The notes: a model not told the origin generated them from the sequence alone. Counted from the stretch's first letter, positions 31,942-42,270 are shown. The stretch is 64,000 nt of DNA from Psococerastis gibbosa (GCA_963971405.1 OZ020490.1:32451464-32515463); one strand, 5' to 3'. Numbers and translations: made by a program.

Positions 31942-32295
31942 TCAAGAAAGTAATTCAGTTCGTAAAGAAACCCGACTGCCATTAGTTAAAAAATTGAAAT
32001 TTCTAGTCGTATGAACAAGAGTAGGTGCACTGCCACCAGAAACAAGTCCATCCAGTACTAGCCTAGAATAAGTCCAATGAAAACCAACAGTTCGGATCAC
32101 ACTATCCGAATAAAATTCGACGAGTTGTCGAATAATGCATATTGACGTGTTGAAATAGAACGTTGGGAGCTCTGTCAAAGGAATACCCAGCAGAAAACGA
32201 TGGTGGTATTTCTGACGGTAAGGTGGCAACAGCGTTAAGAGCCACGCGACATGGTATGCGATATGGCGTCCAGAAACCAAAAATCTCCCCCTCAA
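31942..32295 (-). pseudogene. Possible frameshifted C-terminal extension of the unknown ORF
   Basis: After the stop at 32102 the +1-type frame continues for about 60 codons with protein-like composition ('IRTVGFHWTYSRLVLDGLVS') to a stop at 31942. If it belonged to the same gene, the present copy would be frameshifted. This is inference from composition only. Confidence 0.35.
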
Positions 32296-33769
32296 TGGGT
32301 TTTTGATAATAATTTGCTATGGAATGGTTGAACTGGAAATCAGGAACTTTCATACCACTCATGTTATTGTTCAACAACATGCCTTCATGTCCAATTCCGT
32401 CGAACTTTAACGACAAATCAGCCTTCAAGCCCGCGTTCTTCACCAAAAACCAAGTGACTGTGTGATAATGTTCGATATCACTAACATAATTATAAAAGTC
32501 ATAGTCGGCACGAATTATATCGTCTGGATTCTGAAGAATATCATTCTTCCATTTAGCTTGTGGTATAGGATTGTTTAAGTGAAATAGCTTTCTCACATTC
32601 TTAGGTGTTTTAGGATCACTTAAAGCGACGACAACCTCCCTGAGATTTGACAAAACAACGTTACCAGGGCTGGGAACAAATCGTCCGCGACGGTCCGTCA
32701 ATCTAGCAACTTTGCCAATGAATTTCCCTTGACATCCTTCGTACGCGCCTATCATATTGAGATAGGTCCTGATATCCGTTGGCACAAGGCGAACAGAAGA
32801 GGCAGCATGTATGACATTGGATTCCAAATTCAATGGCTCGAATCCGTCAATTATAGAATCTTTATCGATACGTTTTCGTGCCTCGATAAGTTGATACTCG
32901 GCAAGGCCAAGGCAAGCACGATAAAAGGCAATCGATAGGATAGGTGGGGGACTTCTTGCAGCATAAAATTTAGACAGGAGTAAAAAAGATGAGAACCCAA
33001 TTCCTCTAGTGGTTACATTAATAACTGCAGTAGTTCGAAGCGGCTGCGAAACTTTTAGCGAAAAATTTATGAGATTCACCATCTCATCCACATACTTCTT
33101 TCCCCATTTTTTTGCAATGGCTTGCTCAACGTCGTCTACGCTCTCCTTACCACAAGCTTCTGCCTCTGTACTACTCTCCACGTCCTCCTTCCCACGCACC
33201 TCCTCGGGAACACTTTTGTCCATGCCTTCCTTCCCAATACTTTGCTCAACGACAGATACGTTCTCTTCCCCACAAGCCACTGCATTATTACCCTCCGTGT
33301 TCTCCTTCCCACGCGCCTCCTCGGGATCACTCTGGTCCATGTCTTCCTTCCCAATGCCTTGTTCAATGACAGATACATTCTCTTCCCCACAAGCCACTGC
33401 ATTATTAGCCTCCGTGTTCTCCTTCTTACACGCCTGCCGCTGGGGATCACCCTCTTGCACGCTATCCTTCCCAATGGCTTGCTTGGTATCAACTAATAAG
33501 TTCTCCTGCCTACACTTCAACTCGTGGTCAGCCTCCCTCCCAACAGCATCCTCAATGTCAACCATGTTCTCATTCCCATAAGCTTGTGCTTCTGTAGTGC
33601 CCTCGATGTTCTCTTGCTCGCTGTCATATAAGTCCTCATTCCCAATTGCTTGCTCAGCGTCAACAATGTTCCTCTTCCTATCCACTTCGGGATCGTGATC
33701 CATGGTTAGGTACTTCAGTCTAAAACTAAAAAAAAAATCATATTTATTTAGCACCAAAGCTGTATCCAT
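32102..33769 (-). CDS. Unknown 555-codon single-exon protein with acidic repetitive N-terminus
   Basis: Family not recognised. The likely start is the inner ATG at 33700-33702 (MDHDPEVDRKRN), because a T10-AG acceptor-like tract lies just upstream. Residues about 40-205 are acidic and built from a degenerate unit of about 40 aa around 'ACGEENVSVIEQGIGKED'. The C-terminal 340 residues look globular ('RTYLNMIGAYEGCQGKFIG', 'HYHTVTWFLVKNAG', 'FGFWTPYRIPCRVA'). The frame stops at 32102, but another frame is open on the same strand to 31942, so a frameshift or second exon may extend the C-terminus. Candidate explanations are an old integrated viral gene, a transposon-borne gene or a lineage-specific host gene; none can be chosen from sequence alone. 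Confidence 0.55.
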   Translation of the reverse strand: MDTALVLNKYDFFFSFRLKYLTMDHDPEVDRKRNIVDAEQAIGNEDLYDSEQENIEGTTEAQAYGNENMVDIEDAVGREADHELKCRQENLLVDTKQAIGKDSVQEGDPQRQACKKENTEANNAVACGEENVSVIEQGIGKEDMDQSDPEEARGKENTEGNNAVACGEENVSVVEQSIGKEGMDKSVPEEVRGKEDVESSTEAEACGKESVDDVEQAIAKKWGKKYVDEMVNLINFSLKVSQPLRTTAVINVTTRGIGFSSFLLLSKFYAARSPPPILSIAFYRACLGLAEYQLIEARKRIDKDSIIDGFEPLNLESNVIHAASSVRLVPTDIRTYLNMIGAYEGCQGKFIGKVARLTDRRGRFVPSPGNVVLSNLREVVVALSDPKTPKNVRKLFHLNNPIPQAKWKNDILQNPDDIIRADYDFYNYVSDIEHYHTVTWFLVKNAGLKADLSLKFDGIGHEGMLLNNNMSGMKVPDFQFNHSIANYYQKPIEGEIFGFWTPYRIPCRVALNAVATLPSEIPPSFSAGYSFDRAPNVLFQHVNMHYSTTRRILFG

Positions 33770-34666
33770 TCTATGTGCCTATGTTGAAAAATTGGGTTCA
33801 TACGAAAACAATTTACAGTAGGCTATATAGGATCACTATTGAATATCACTCATGAGTCTTTATCAAAAACATTGACAAATCTGAATTGTTTACTTTTAAT
33901 TATTTTATCAACTCAAAATTGCCCGTTAACATTTTTTTGGGGTCCTGTTATATTCTTTCTACCTATAACTGACGTGGTTTGTCTTCATTTTCAACAATAA
34001 CAGTTTTAAACGTGTTTGAAGATTAGGAGTCACCGAAATTTGTCATGAGTGCAACGAGACAACTTCAAATATTTTGCGTCTTACGTAAAACTTTCCTTAA
34101 GCATTTTTCAACCCAATTAGTTTTGCCATGTGTCCTATCCCCCTGCCCTTCTGCTAAATGTCTCAATATCTGAAAGTTGCTCAATGTTCTACTAAATCGA
34201 ATTCATGAATGTCACAATTGCTTGTAATGAGAAGGTCTTCAATTCTGAAAAATATTTTTAAACGTAAGGGAAAAGTTAAAGACACATCAAAAACGTATGA
34301 GACCCTACAAATTATCGCAATTTATTTAAACTTCGTCTAAGAAAAGTCATAAGAAAGTTTGGAAAAATATTTAAAACAGGTCCGTTGCACTCATGATTAT
34401 CTAGTTGCACTCATGACTGTTGGAGGTTTGACTGACTAGAAGAAATAGAAACAATGGTATCTTTTTGAAATTTCTATTTTTTGAAGAAATTTACGTCACA
34501 TTGAAACTTAAAAAAATTTCTTTTCCCCTTGTTCTGAATATTAAGAGAGGGAAGTAGGTATTTCAATAATATCATCGAATTTGATGTAGGCCCTATGCTA
34601 TATCATTATCGTCCAAGCGGAATGTTATTCTTGCACACCCTCATGAACACAACCACCTTCTCTCCT
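33770..34666. other. Spacer with recurring TTGCACTCATGA motif
   Basis: No gene. The 12-mer TTGCACTCATGA or its reverse complement occurs at 34043, 34385 and 34405 here, and continues at 35400 with partial copies at 33847, 35029, 35046 and 35072. Confidence 0.5.
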
Positions 34667-35026
34667 TCATCGTCGTCGACAGTTTCTCTTGCAACCGCAG
34701 CAATGCAGCATAACGGAACCTTTTTCAAGTAGGTGAGTTCCGGTTTGTAGCTTGTCGCCAGTAACTGCTCGAGCGTCTGCTAGTTTTCTGACACCTTGAT
34801 GGGGTGGTGAAGGCTGACAAATTCTTGGTTTTTTCTGTTCAAGTTTTGTCAAATCTTCTACCTTCTTCCTTCTATCATTCCTCATTTTATGCATTGTCTT
34901 GTGTAGTAATTCTCGCTCTGGGTTCAATTTTCTATTCATTCGGCATTTTCTTGATCTTTCTGCACTACTCATTGTCATATTTATAAAAGAAAATGTACTT
35001 TCCAAAATCTTATTACCATTGTCCAT
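34667..35026 (-). CDS. Small basic protein, SAERSRKCR-type N-terminus
   Basis: A 119-aa ORF. From about residue 18 it reads 'MTMSSAERSRKCRMNRKLNP', a basic start seen in many uncharacterised insect and cnidarian proteins, some repeated in genomes. The C-terminus has 'CCGCKRNC'. It lies on the same strand as, and about 0.9 kb upstream of, the unknown 555-codon ORF. It is surrounded by TTGCACTCATGA motifs. It may be the N-terminal piece of a larger mobile or repeat-family gene. Confidence 0.4.
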   Translation of the reverse strand: MDNGNKILESTFSFINMTMSSAERSRKCRMNRKLNPERELLHKTMHKMRNDRRKKVEDLTKLEQKKPRICQPSPPHQGVRKLADARAVTGDKLQTGTHLLEKGSVMLHCCGCKRNCRRR

Positions 35027-35119
35027 AATGAGTGCAACGCTCGATCATGAGTGCCACGAGTGGCTTTGTAGCACTCATGAGAAAACCGAGAAAACTAAAA
35101 AAAATCTCCGGTATTAATA

Positions 35120-36038
35120 GCCTGATAGGGCTAGGTTAGCTGTGAAGTTAAACTGAATGGCTTCATTGTTAAAAATAATTATGTTCCAACAAACAATTCA
35201 TAATTTTTATAGGTGAACCTTATGTTGCTCTTATGAGATCGAATAAAAATACGCAAACGCATTTTTTAGTAACCCCTATAAAATTTTTAAAACAATTGCA
35301 GAAACGTCTATAGGTAGATAACAACGATGCGAACATATATGGCGACGACTTTGCTCTAGTGATACGTTTTCACGCGCCTTTCTAAGTTATTTCTTAACGT
35401 TGCACTCATGACGTAGCAATCAGGTCTTATGTCACAGACAATCCAAAAACATCGTGTTAACAGCTCAAGACTCGATGCAGGCCTCTTAAGACATCACAAA
35501 ATGTAAGATGGATAGTTGTTGCAATATATTACACTACCGCCAAAGTGATCAGTCTTTTAGTTTAGGCGAGAAAAAATCATGAAGTATATTATTTTTGGTG
35601 TGGACACACATTTTGAGCCCACTTTCCAACTTTAAAAATGTCCCAAATACTTAAAAAATGGTTATTTTACACATGAATATTATTATTATTATTAGGCTAT
35701 TTTTTTTTTTTTTTTTTTTTTTTTTTGCCTTGATCACATCATTCGGCCATGCTCAGGTTTTGATGTATATGGCTATGGAGTTAATTTATTTGTTTTATTT
35801 ATATTAGTTTGGTGTATGCTGGACGGATATGGAACAAGTTTGTATGAAATTGTGGAGTAAATGGAATAACTCATAACTGCTTAAAATCTGTTGATAATTG
35901 AAAGGTGATGTAATAAGTGGTATTAAACTGTCGAAAAAAAATTTCTCGATGGGTGGCCCCATTTTTAGTTTAAGAGTATGGTAACAAAGTCTGGCCAATC
36001 TCATTCCCGCAACCAACTACAAAGCGCCACTAGATGGT
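35120..36038. other. Unassigned, with 27-T run
   Basis: No gene. There is a long T-run near 35700-35726. A full TTGCACTCATGA motif occurs at 35400-35411. Confidence 0.4.
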
Positions 36039-36356
36039 CTAATATACACTGGACACGAAATTGTCAATGTTTGTGATAATGACTCTCATATAAAAAAAAT
36101 GAAATAATAAGGCGCACCAACGGTCTTGCGGGGGGGGGGGGGCAGCAGATGTTATTTGCGCTACTGCTGGGACCTCAAAACGAGTAAATCCCTTAGAAAT
36201 TAATACATTAACTGGAGCGGCGGGAGCCATAATATGCCTTACGAGGCACCCGTTAACCATAACCCAAGTATCAGAGATAAGTAGGCCTACCAACGCAAAA
36301 AATATAGAAGTCTTTGTAATGTTCATACACATAGGTTCTAGCCAGATCAACAACAC
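36039..36356 (-). CDS. Possible signal-peptide-bearing exon
   Basis: The minus-strand ORF begins MLLIWLEPMCMNITKTS and continues 'IFFALVGLLISDTWVMVNG', a plausible secretion signal, then CLVRHIMAPAAPVN directly before a GTATTA that could be a donor. Downstream the frame enters a G-run repeat and looks non-coding. If real, only about residues 1-50 are coding and the rest of the gene is not found. Confidence 0.22.
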   Translation of the reverse strand: MLLIWLEPMCMNITKTSIFFALVGLLISDTWVMVNGCLVRHIMAPAAPVNVLISKGFTRFEVPAVAQITSAAPPPPQDRWCALLFHFFYMRVIITNIDNFVSSVY

Positions 36357-36359
36357 ACA

Positions 36360-37377
36360 GCTTCAAATGACAACTCGTATATTGTGTCTCTAACGCGCAG
36401 GGCTGCCACATTCCGTGGTTTACCTCGGAATTCCGTGGGAAATAATTTTATTCCGAAAAATTTCCGGGGTCGACAATTTTTGAGGTTTTTCTGTGGGATT
36501 TTAGGGAAATTTGTTTTTATTTTATTTTTTAAGATTTTTGTCGAATGACCATTGATTCTCTCGTGGTTTCATAAAATTTTCGCAAAAATTCAAAAAATAT
36601 AAACACTATTTCCACCCCGACTCCCCCACTCCATATGATTTGCATGCAGGGGACCAATCGAAAGTCCACCATATTTTGGCCTAAAATTTTCGCGCCAAAT
36701 GAAACTCAATAGTTATCTTATGGCAGTTATGACAGTTAATTGTCAGCTATTTATTACGACTTAGCTGTCGTGTATTTCCCGCCGCTAGCGCACTAAAAAT
36801 TATTCTAGATTTCTGCATGTTTTTAAAAAGTTACTAACTTGAGTAGCTTCAGCTTTGTATAATGAATAAAACTTAGATGAACCTGAAATAAGATGCCGGG
36901 AATTTCATATCAGCCTATAAAAGTGTGAGGGTGAGAAAAAAGTCAAATCAAATGATTAAATCATGGGAGCCTATTGCATTATTTCCATCACAAACCTATT
37001 TCAAGAAAGGTTTGTAAGTTTATACATACATGTATTGGCGTAAATAGGGGGGTCCTGGGGGGGAGGCTAAGCCCGCAGGCCCCCCCCCAGGATTTCTGGT
37101 GACAAAGACGTTATGGAGGCGAAAGGCATAGTATCCACAATAACGAAAGGGAAATTAATTCTTGATACTGGTATGCTTATTTTACATGAAAAACATCATG
37201 AAAAAATCAACACATTGACTTATTTTCACAAAAATATATTACTCAAAATGCTTAAGAACCCCAATAGGCCTATTTCAGACCTATTTTTTCAAGTTTTTTC
37301 TTCGGGGGAGACCCCCGGGTCCCCTCAGTGGTAGGTTTATTTGTCGGTACAATCTCAACTGTACTGCTTCCAAAATT
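36360..37377. other. Unassigned, with G/C-run repeat
   Basis: 'gcagggctgccacattccgt' begins a region with no gene. Around 37035-37095 a 'gtaaataggggggtcctggg' stretch with C-runs resembles the start of a G-rich MITE. Confidence 0.35.
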
Positions 37378-37660
37378 CGTAAATCCTCACTAATTTGGAC
37401 CTATATACATCAATTTTCCTTCTCCGGGGGAAACCCCCGGCCCCCCATTCTCCAGGGTTTAATATGCGTAAAACCTCACTAATTTGGGCCTATTTATCAA
37501 TTTTTTCCTACGGGGGATACCCCCGGGCCCACCTATCACCAGGGTATAAAATGCGAAAAACCTCATTAATTTGGGCCCATTTATCATTATTTTTCTGCAG
37601 GGGAGACTGCGCCCCCTTCTCCAGGGGATAAAATGTGTAAAACCTCACTAATTTAGGTTT
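37378..37660. repeat. About 87-bp tandem repeat, roughly 3.3 units
   Basis: 'cgtaaaacctcactaatttg' recurs near 37378, 37467, 37552 and 37636 (spacing 84-89 bp), each unit followed by 'cgggggaaacccccgg'-like hairpins. Related single units lie in the hAT-like MITE at 5944-6227. Confidence 0.8.
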
Positions 37661-38093
37661 ACCATAACATTAATGGCTTGGATTCACGGAGAACAGCTTA
37701 GATCTGATAATGACAACCCAAACAACATAACCCCCCCCCCCCCCTCCAGTCTCCAGTCCAGAAGGTTACGCAGCCCCCTATAATGCTTTTCTCAGCGCTC
37801 CAAGTAATTTTAATTCTCAACTGCCAATTTTGAATTTGCCACAATTAAAGGTACCTACTTATGGTATACGTGGGTGTAGCTTAGGAGCCTTGGACTATAC
37901 TGCTCTAGCTTCTGAAAATTAGCAAGATTAAAAGATGAAAACTGGTGAAGTAGGCATGGTGACGTACAGCAGTCGATACTCTCAAAAATAATAAAAATCC
38001 GCCTATGCTTAGCATACTACATGAAAATAAACTTTATATCCAGTTTAATTTGTAACATCGTTGGTGTTCCAAAATGAAAAAAATCATATAAAA
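37661..38093. other. Unassigned spacer
   Basis: It contains a 14-C run near 37731. No gene is recognised. Confidence 0.35.
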
Positions 38094-38232
38094 GGCGCTT
38101 ATTCGATCAACGTCAATAGTGATAGTAAATGTGGTATTGACGTGGTAGCAGACATTAAGACAGTCTAAAAATGTCTGCTAACACGTCAATACTACATTTA
38201 ATATCACTATTGACGTTGGTGGAGTATGCATC
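38094..38232. mobile_element. GGCG-type palindromic MITE (third arm type)
   Basis: Arms 'aacgtcaatagtgatagtaa' and their inverse surround the centre 'tggtagcagacattaagaca', whose inverse is 'tgtctgctaacacgtc'. The left end GGCGCTTATTC is kept; the right end is altered (ATGCATC). Confidence 0.72.
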
Positions 38233-38578
38233 TAAAGGGGACCAACATTTAAAAAAAATTCCGGGGTATTCTGAGGAACTATTTAACAATTTCCGAGGAA
38301 TACGGCAGAAGACATTTGGCAGCCCTGCTAACGCGGCCCGACTCCCGGACTCCGACTCACGACTGACCAACCTGGCCGGTGCCGCAACTACCCCTACCAT
38401 ATTCCACACATTACACTTACTTAAGAAAAAAAAGAGAAAAAAATTGTTTTTCATCATAAAAACCCTAAAACTAAAAACACAAAATTCAGTTCATCATAAA
38501 AAAACACTAACTAAAACACAAAATGATTGTAAGTGAAAGGGAACAATATAAATTATTCTTAATTCGACCCTGCAGTCC

Positions 38579-38824
38579 TTACAAATTCAGGCGTGAAGGC
38601 GGCTTAATTATCCTCGACGACCGCGTTAAGGGTTGAGGGCTACCTGAGGGTATGTTATGACTCACAGGAGACGTGTCCCGCTCACTATCCCGGCCTGCTA
38701 CCGGAGTACCCAGATCTTTTGAAGTGTCACACATCTGTTTACGCTCCGGTGAAGCCATAACTCCCTTTCCATTCGCATTGCTTTGTTCATAATTGTTTTG
38801 ATCTGCATTTTTACGAGCTTGCAT
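38579..38824 (-). pseudogene. Gypsy pol C-terminal tail
   Basis: A hydrophilic tail ending 'TRSSRIIKPPSRLNL', typical of the last residues of Ty3/gypsy integrase polyproteins. Confidence 0.75.
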
Positions 38825-39476
38825 ATTTGGAATCGCAATTTAATTGTCTTTCCATTAACAATGGCTGTGCCATGTTTGCTTGATCCAACCCTGGATAACC
38901 GTTACCATTATTAGGATGCTCAGAATATCTATTTTCAGCGTTCTCAATTCTTGACTGAGCCTCCCTTACTTCCCTCAACCAATTCACATGAACAAGTCTT
39001 TCTCGCCCAAATATTTTTACAATGTAGGTAGTGGCACTGTTTTTCCTTACAATATGCCCTATTACCCACTTTTGTGACAGGTTCATTCCATCAGTTTTTA
39101 CCCATACCTTTTGAGATGAATTGAATTCTTTTCCTTTGAAACAATACGACTTCGTTTGGGTAGTTTTAGGGTTTATCAATGAGATTTTAGTACGTGGTAA
39201 TTGTCGAAATATTATTTCATATGGAGACTTTCCAGAAGCCCTAGGTGTCATTCTTACATGAAATAGAACATTGTCTAATTTCTTTTGCAACTGCATTTCC
39301 TTATATTTACTTTCCATAAACTCTCTTTTCAGCATTTCTTTAACCGTTTGGACCCCCCTCTCTGCAAGACCATTTGATGATGCTTTATAAGGTGGACTAT
39401 TTTTCCACTCAATTCCCAGCTTTTCAAAAAAAGTTCTTAGCTCCTCAGAGGCAAATGGCTGACCATTGTCAGATAC
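38811..39476 (-). pseudogene. Gypsy integrase C-terminal half
   Basis: 'FFEKLGIEWKNSPPYKASSN' and 'GLAERGVQTVKEML' carry the catalytic Glu; 'RERLVHVNWLREV' is the C-terminal DNA-binding part. The sequence continues in the neighbouring frame to 38579. Confidence 0.87.
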
Positions 39477-39641
39477 CAGGGACGGTTTCAGAAAAAGTTT
39501 TCGGGGGGGGGGGGGCGGTGACCTGAAAAAAATCGCGTTTCCCTTACTTGAGTAACAATTTCTCTTCATTTCCTTCAAAAGTCCATTCTATCTAGTATAA
39601 AGCTATTTTTCGGTCGCCCCCCCCCCTAGGATCCGTCCCTG
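39477..39641. mobile_element. hAT-like MITE in the gypsy integrase, perfect 8-bp TSD
   Basis: Ends CAGGGACGG and CCGTCCCTG. TCAGATAC is duplicated exactly at 39469-39476 and 39642-39649. It has internal G- and C-runs. It interrupts the integrase core just after the second catalytic Asp region. Confidence 0.9.
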
Positions 39642-40483
39642 TCAGATACTACTAGTTCAGGCAAAGAGTATGTGGCGAAAGCTTTCCTCAACTTATCAAT
39701 TACGTCTTTAGCTGTTGTACTACGCATTGGCCAAACTTCTATCCACCCCGAAAATGCGTCTACGACCAGTAAATATTTTATTCCCTGTAACTCAGAAAAA
39801 TCCATATGTATACGTTCCCAGAATCTTGATGCCGAAGGCCAAACAGTTACCACTTTAGTGTTAGGTGTAGACCTTGATGATTGACAAATATAGCAAGTTT
39901 GAATTTTCATTTCAATATCAGAATTATAATTAGGCCACCATACATGACTACGGCTCAGTGATTTCATTCGGACCACCCCAGGGTGTCCTTCATGCAACAA
40001 GTTTAACACCTCTTCCCTCAACTTGGAAGGTACAACAACTTGATGGTTTCTGACCACACAACCTTTCTCTACTGAGAGTTCCAACCTTTTCACATAATAC
40101 TGTTGAACCTCTACCCGATTATTAGGCCATCCGTATTTCAAATACATTATCACCTTCTTTAAAATCGCATCTTCAGCCGTAGCTTGAGCTACCTGTTCAA
40201 TTTTTAAAGGAAATTCAGAGTCAACTAAGTCAAAACTGTTTACATCAATTAGCGTATCCTCGATTTCACAACTTATTTTCCTTTCTTTTATGGGATTCCT
40301 TGAAAGTCCATCTGCGTTTCGCAGATCTGTACCCTTAACCCATTTTATTTCATATTGGTATGCTGCTAGAAATAATGCCCATCGCTGCAGCTTTGCAGCT
40401 GTCATTGCCGGAACATTCCTATTAGGACTCAAAATAAATTGAAGTTGCACGTGCGTCACTTTTAATAGTAAAGGGTCTACCAT
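39626..40483 (-). pseudogene. Gypsy RNase H end and integrase N-terminal half
   Basis: 'RWALFLAAYQYEIKWVKG' (RNase H end), then the H-x-H...C-x2-C integrase zinc finger ('HEGHPGVVRMK' ... 'CYICQSS') and the start of the catalytic core ('IHMDFSELQGIKYLLVVDAF'). The frame is cut at the hAT-like insertion. Confidence 0.87.
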
Positions 40484-40595
40484 ACAGAAATTTGTGAAAT
40501 TTTCTTACACCCATTACCAGAGCCAAAGCTTCTCTTTCCAGCTGAGAAAAATGTTGCTGGCTTTTATTCAGTGTGCAACTATAAAAATATATAGG

Positions 40596-40913
40596 TCATT
40601 CTTCTCCATCTATAACATGAGATAATACACAACCACAACCATGTGGAGATGCATCCACTGATAATACTATAGGCAATGAAGGGTTATAGTAAAGCAATCC
40701 TTTTGACTCAGCAAGTAAACTTTTCACCTGTTCAAACGCTTTTAGAGCTTCATCTGACCAATTCAACTTTTTATTACGCGAACCCCCCTCTTTTGTATTC
40801 GTCTTGCCTTTTTCCGACCCTGACCTATTCTCGGAACTTTGCAACCTATACAAAGGGGACATTACCGTCGCTGCGTTTGGGAGGAACTTGTGGTAATAGT
40901 TAACCAATCCCAA
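40596..40913 (-). pseudogene. Gypsy RNase H N-terminal region
   Basis: It contains 'GLVNYYHKFLPNAATVMSPL', then a linker and 'LSVDASPHGCGCVLSH', the RNase H start. It continues across a short break to 40483. Confidence 0.82.
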
Positions 40914-40957
40914 CCAACTTCTAAGGTCATCACTATTTTCTGGTGGTTTAACCCCAG

Positions 40958-41303
40958 ATATTCAACTTTTTCTTTGAACCATTGACACTTATAGACGCGA
41001 CTGGGCGCTAGAAGGGGGTGTAGGAGCACTGTGGCTTACCGGTGAGCGTCACCTACACGTCGCAAGGTAAGCCACAGTGCTCCTACACCCCCTTCTAGCG
41101 CCCAGTCGCGTCTAACTTATTTATATTCAATTTAACAATAAAGTCATTTAATTTCTCCAAGGTTTTGTGTAACTTATCTTCACAATCAGATTTAGACGTA
41201 CCACTTATTAAAATATCATCTAGGTAAGCCATTACCCCATTTATCCCCTTAAGAATTGAATCAACAACTCCCTGAAACACAGAAGGTGCGCATGCCACCC
41301 CAT
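40958..41303. repeat. 346-bp duplicated block, unit 2
   Basis: Second copy of the RT-plus-MITE block. The 102 bp between the blocks (41304-41405) encode the normal RT continuation ('GQMLTPQGVFPSDEKIAAV'). Confidence 0.9.
40992..41114. mobile_element. 123-bp hairpin MITE, 5-bp ACTTA TSD (copy 2)
   Basis: The same hairpin as 41440-41562, differing by one base in the loop (taccggtgagcg versus taccggtaagcg). ACTTA occurs at 40987-40991 and 41115-41119. Confidence 0.85.
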
Positions 41304-41405
41304 GAATGGATTGCATTGCCCTTAAGTCTGTGAAATCATCATTCGTACGGCTGCAATTTTCTCATCAGATGGGAATACCCCCTGTGGTGTTAGCATTTGT
41401 CCCAA

Positions 41406-41751
41406 ATATTCAACTTTTTCTTTGAACCATTGACACTTATAGACGCGACTGGGCGCTAGAAGGGGGTGTAGGAGCACTGTGGCTTACCGGTAAGCGTCAC
41501 CTACACGTCGCAAGGTAAGCCACAGTGCTCCTACACCCCCTTCTAGCGCCCAGTCGCGTCTAACTTATTTATATTCAATTTAACAATAAAGTCATTTAAT
41601 TTCTCCAAGGTTTTGTGTAACTTATCTTCACAATCGGATTTAGACGTACCACTTATTAAAATATCATCTAGGTAAGCCATTACCCCATCTATCCCCTTAA
41701 GAATAGAATCAACAACTCCCTGAAACACAGAAGGTGCGCATGCCACCCCAT
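41406..41751. repeat. 346-bp duplicated block, unit 1
   Basis: It is nearly identical to 40958-41303 at an offset of exactly 448 bp and includes the hairpin MITE and part of RT. Only a few base differences are seen. Confidence 0.9.
41440..41562. mobile_element. 123-bp hairpin MITE, 5-bp ACTTA TSD (copy 1 in element order)
   Basis: Near-perfect palindrome with ends TAGACGCGACTGGGCGCTAG, separated by a short loop. ACTTA lies directly on both sides. No internal ORF. Confidence 0.85.
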
Positions 41752-42270
41752 ACGGTAGTCTTTTCACTTTATACAACCCCTTAATGGTATTAATAGTAAG
41801 CAAATCAGAAGCTGTTTCAGAAACACGCAATTGTTGATAAGCCTCTCGCATATCTAATACACACCACATTTTTCCTGTTCCTACCCTGGAAATAATATCT
41901 TCTATAGTAGGCAATGTGTAACAAGTTCAATATTCTGACTCAATTTTTTATAGTCAAAACAGAGCCTCAATTTACCATTAGGTTTTCTCACAGGTACTAC
42001 CGGACTTGCCCATTTTGCATATTTGACTGGTTCAAGAACTTTCCTGTTAACCAAAGCTTCTAACTCTTCCTTTAATTCTGCTTCAAGCGCATATGGGACC
42101 GAATAGGCCTTTTGGAACACTGGTGTCACCCCAGCTTTTAATACAATATCAATTTCAACCCCGATTATACATGAATCATCCTTTGACATAAACACCTTAG
42201 GATATTTACATTTTAACTCAGACAAAAAATTATCATCATTAAACAGGCTGAAAACAAACTGATCTCTCAA
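41543..42270 (-). pseudogene. Gypsy reverse transcriptase, N-terminal and catalytic part
   Basis: Two overlapping frames (41902-42270, 41543-41914). They contain 'WASPVVPVRKPNGKLRLCFD', 'LDMREAYQQL' and the catalytic 'YLDDILI'. The upper part of the motif before 'MPTIEDI' is frameshifted near 41910. The frame is cut by the hairpin insertion at 41440-41562. Confidence 0.82.

Noticed and set aside
33009-33581. 190-codon plus-strand ORF, Ser/Ala/Leu-rich
   Set aside because: It is the antisense shadow of the repetitive N-terminus of the 32102-33769 ORF; its low-complexity pattern follows that repeat.
38155-38457. 3' LTR of the gypsy element
   Set aside because: A possible TG start is visible, but no second LTR copy near 42.7 kb matches it, so LTR boundaries cannot be supported.
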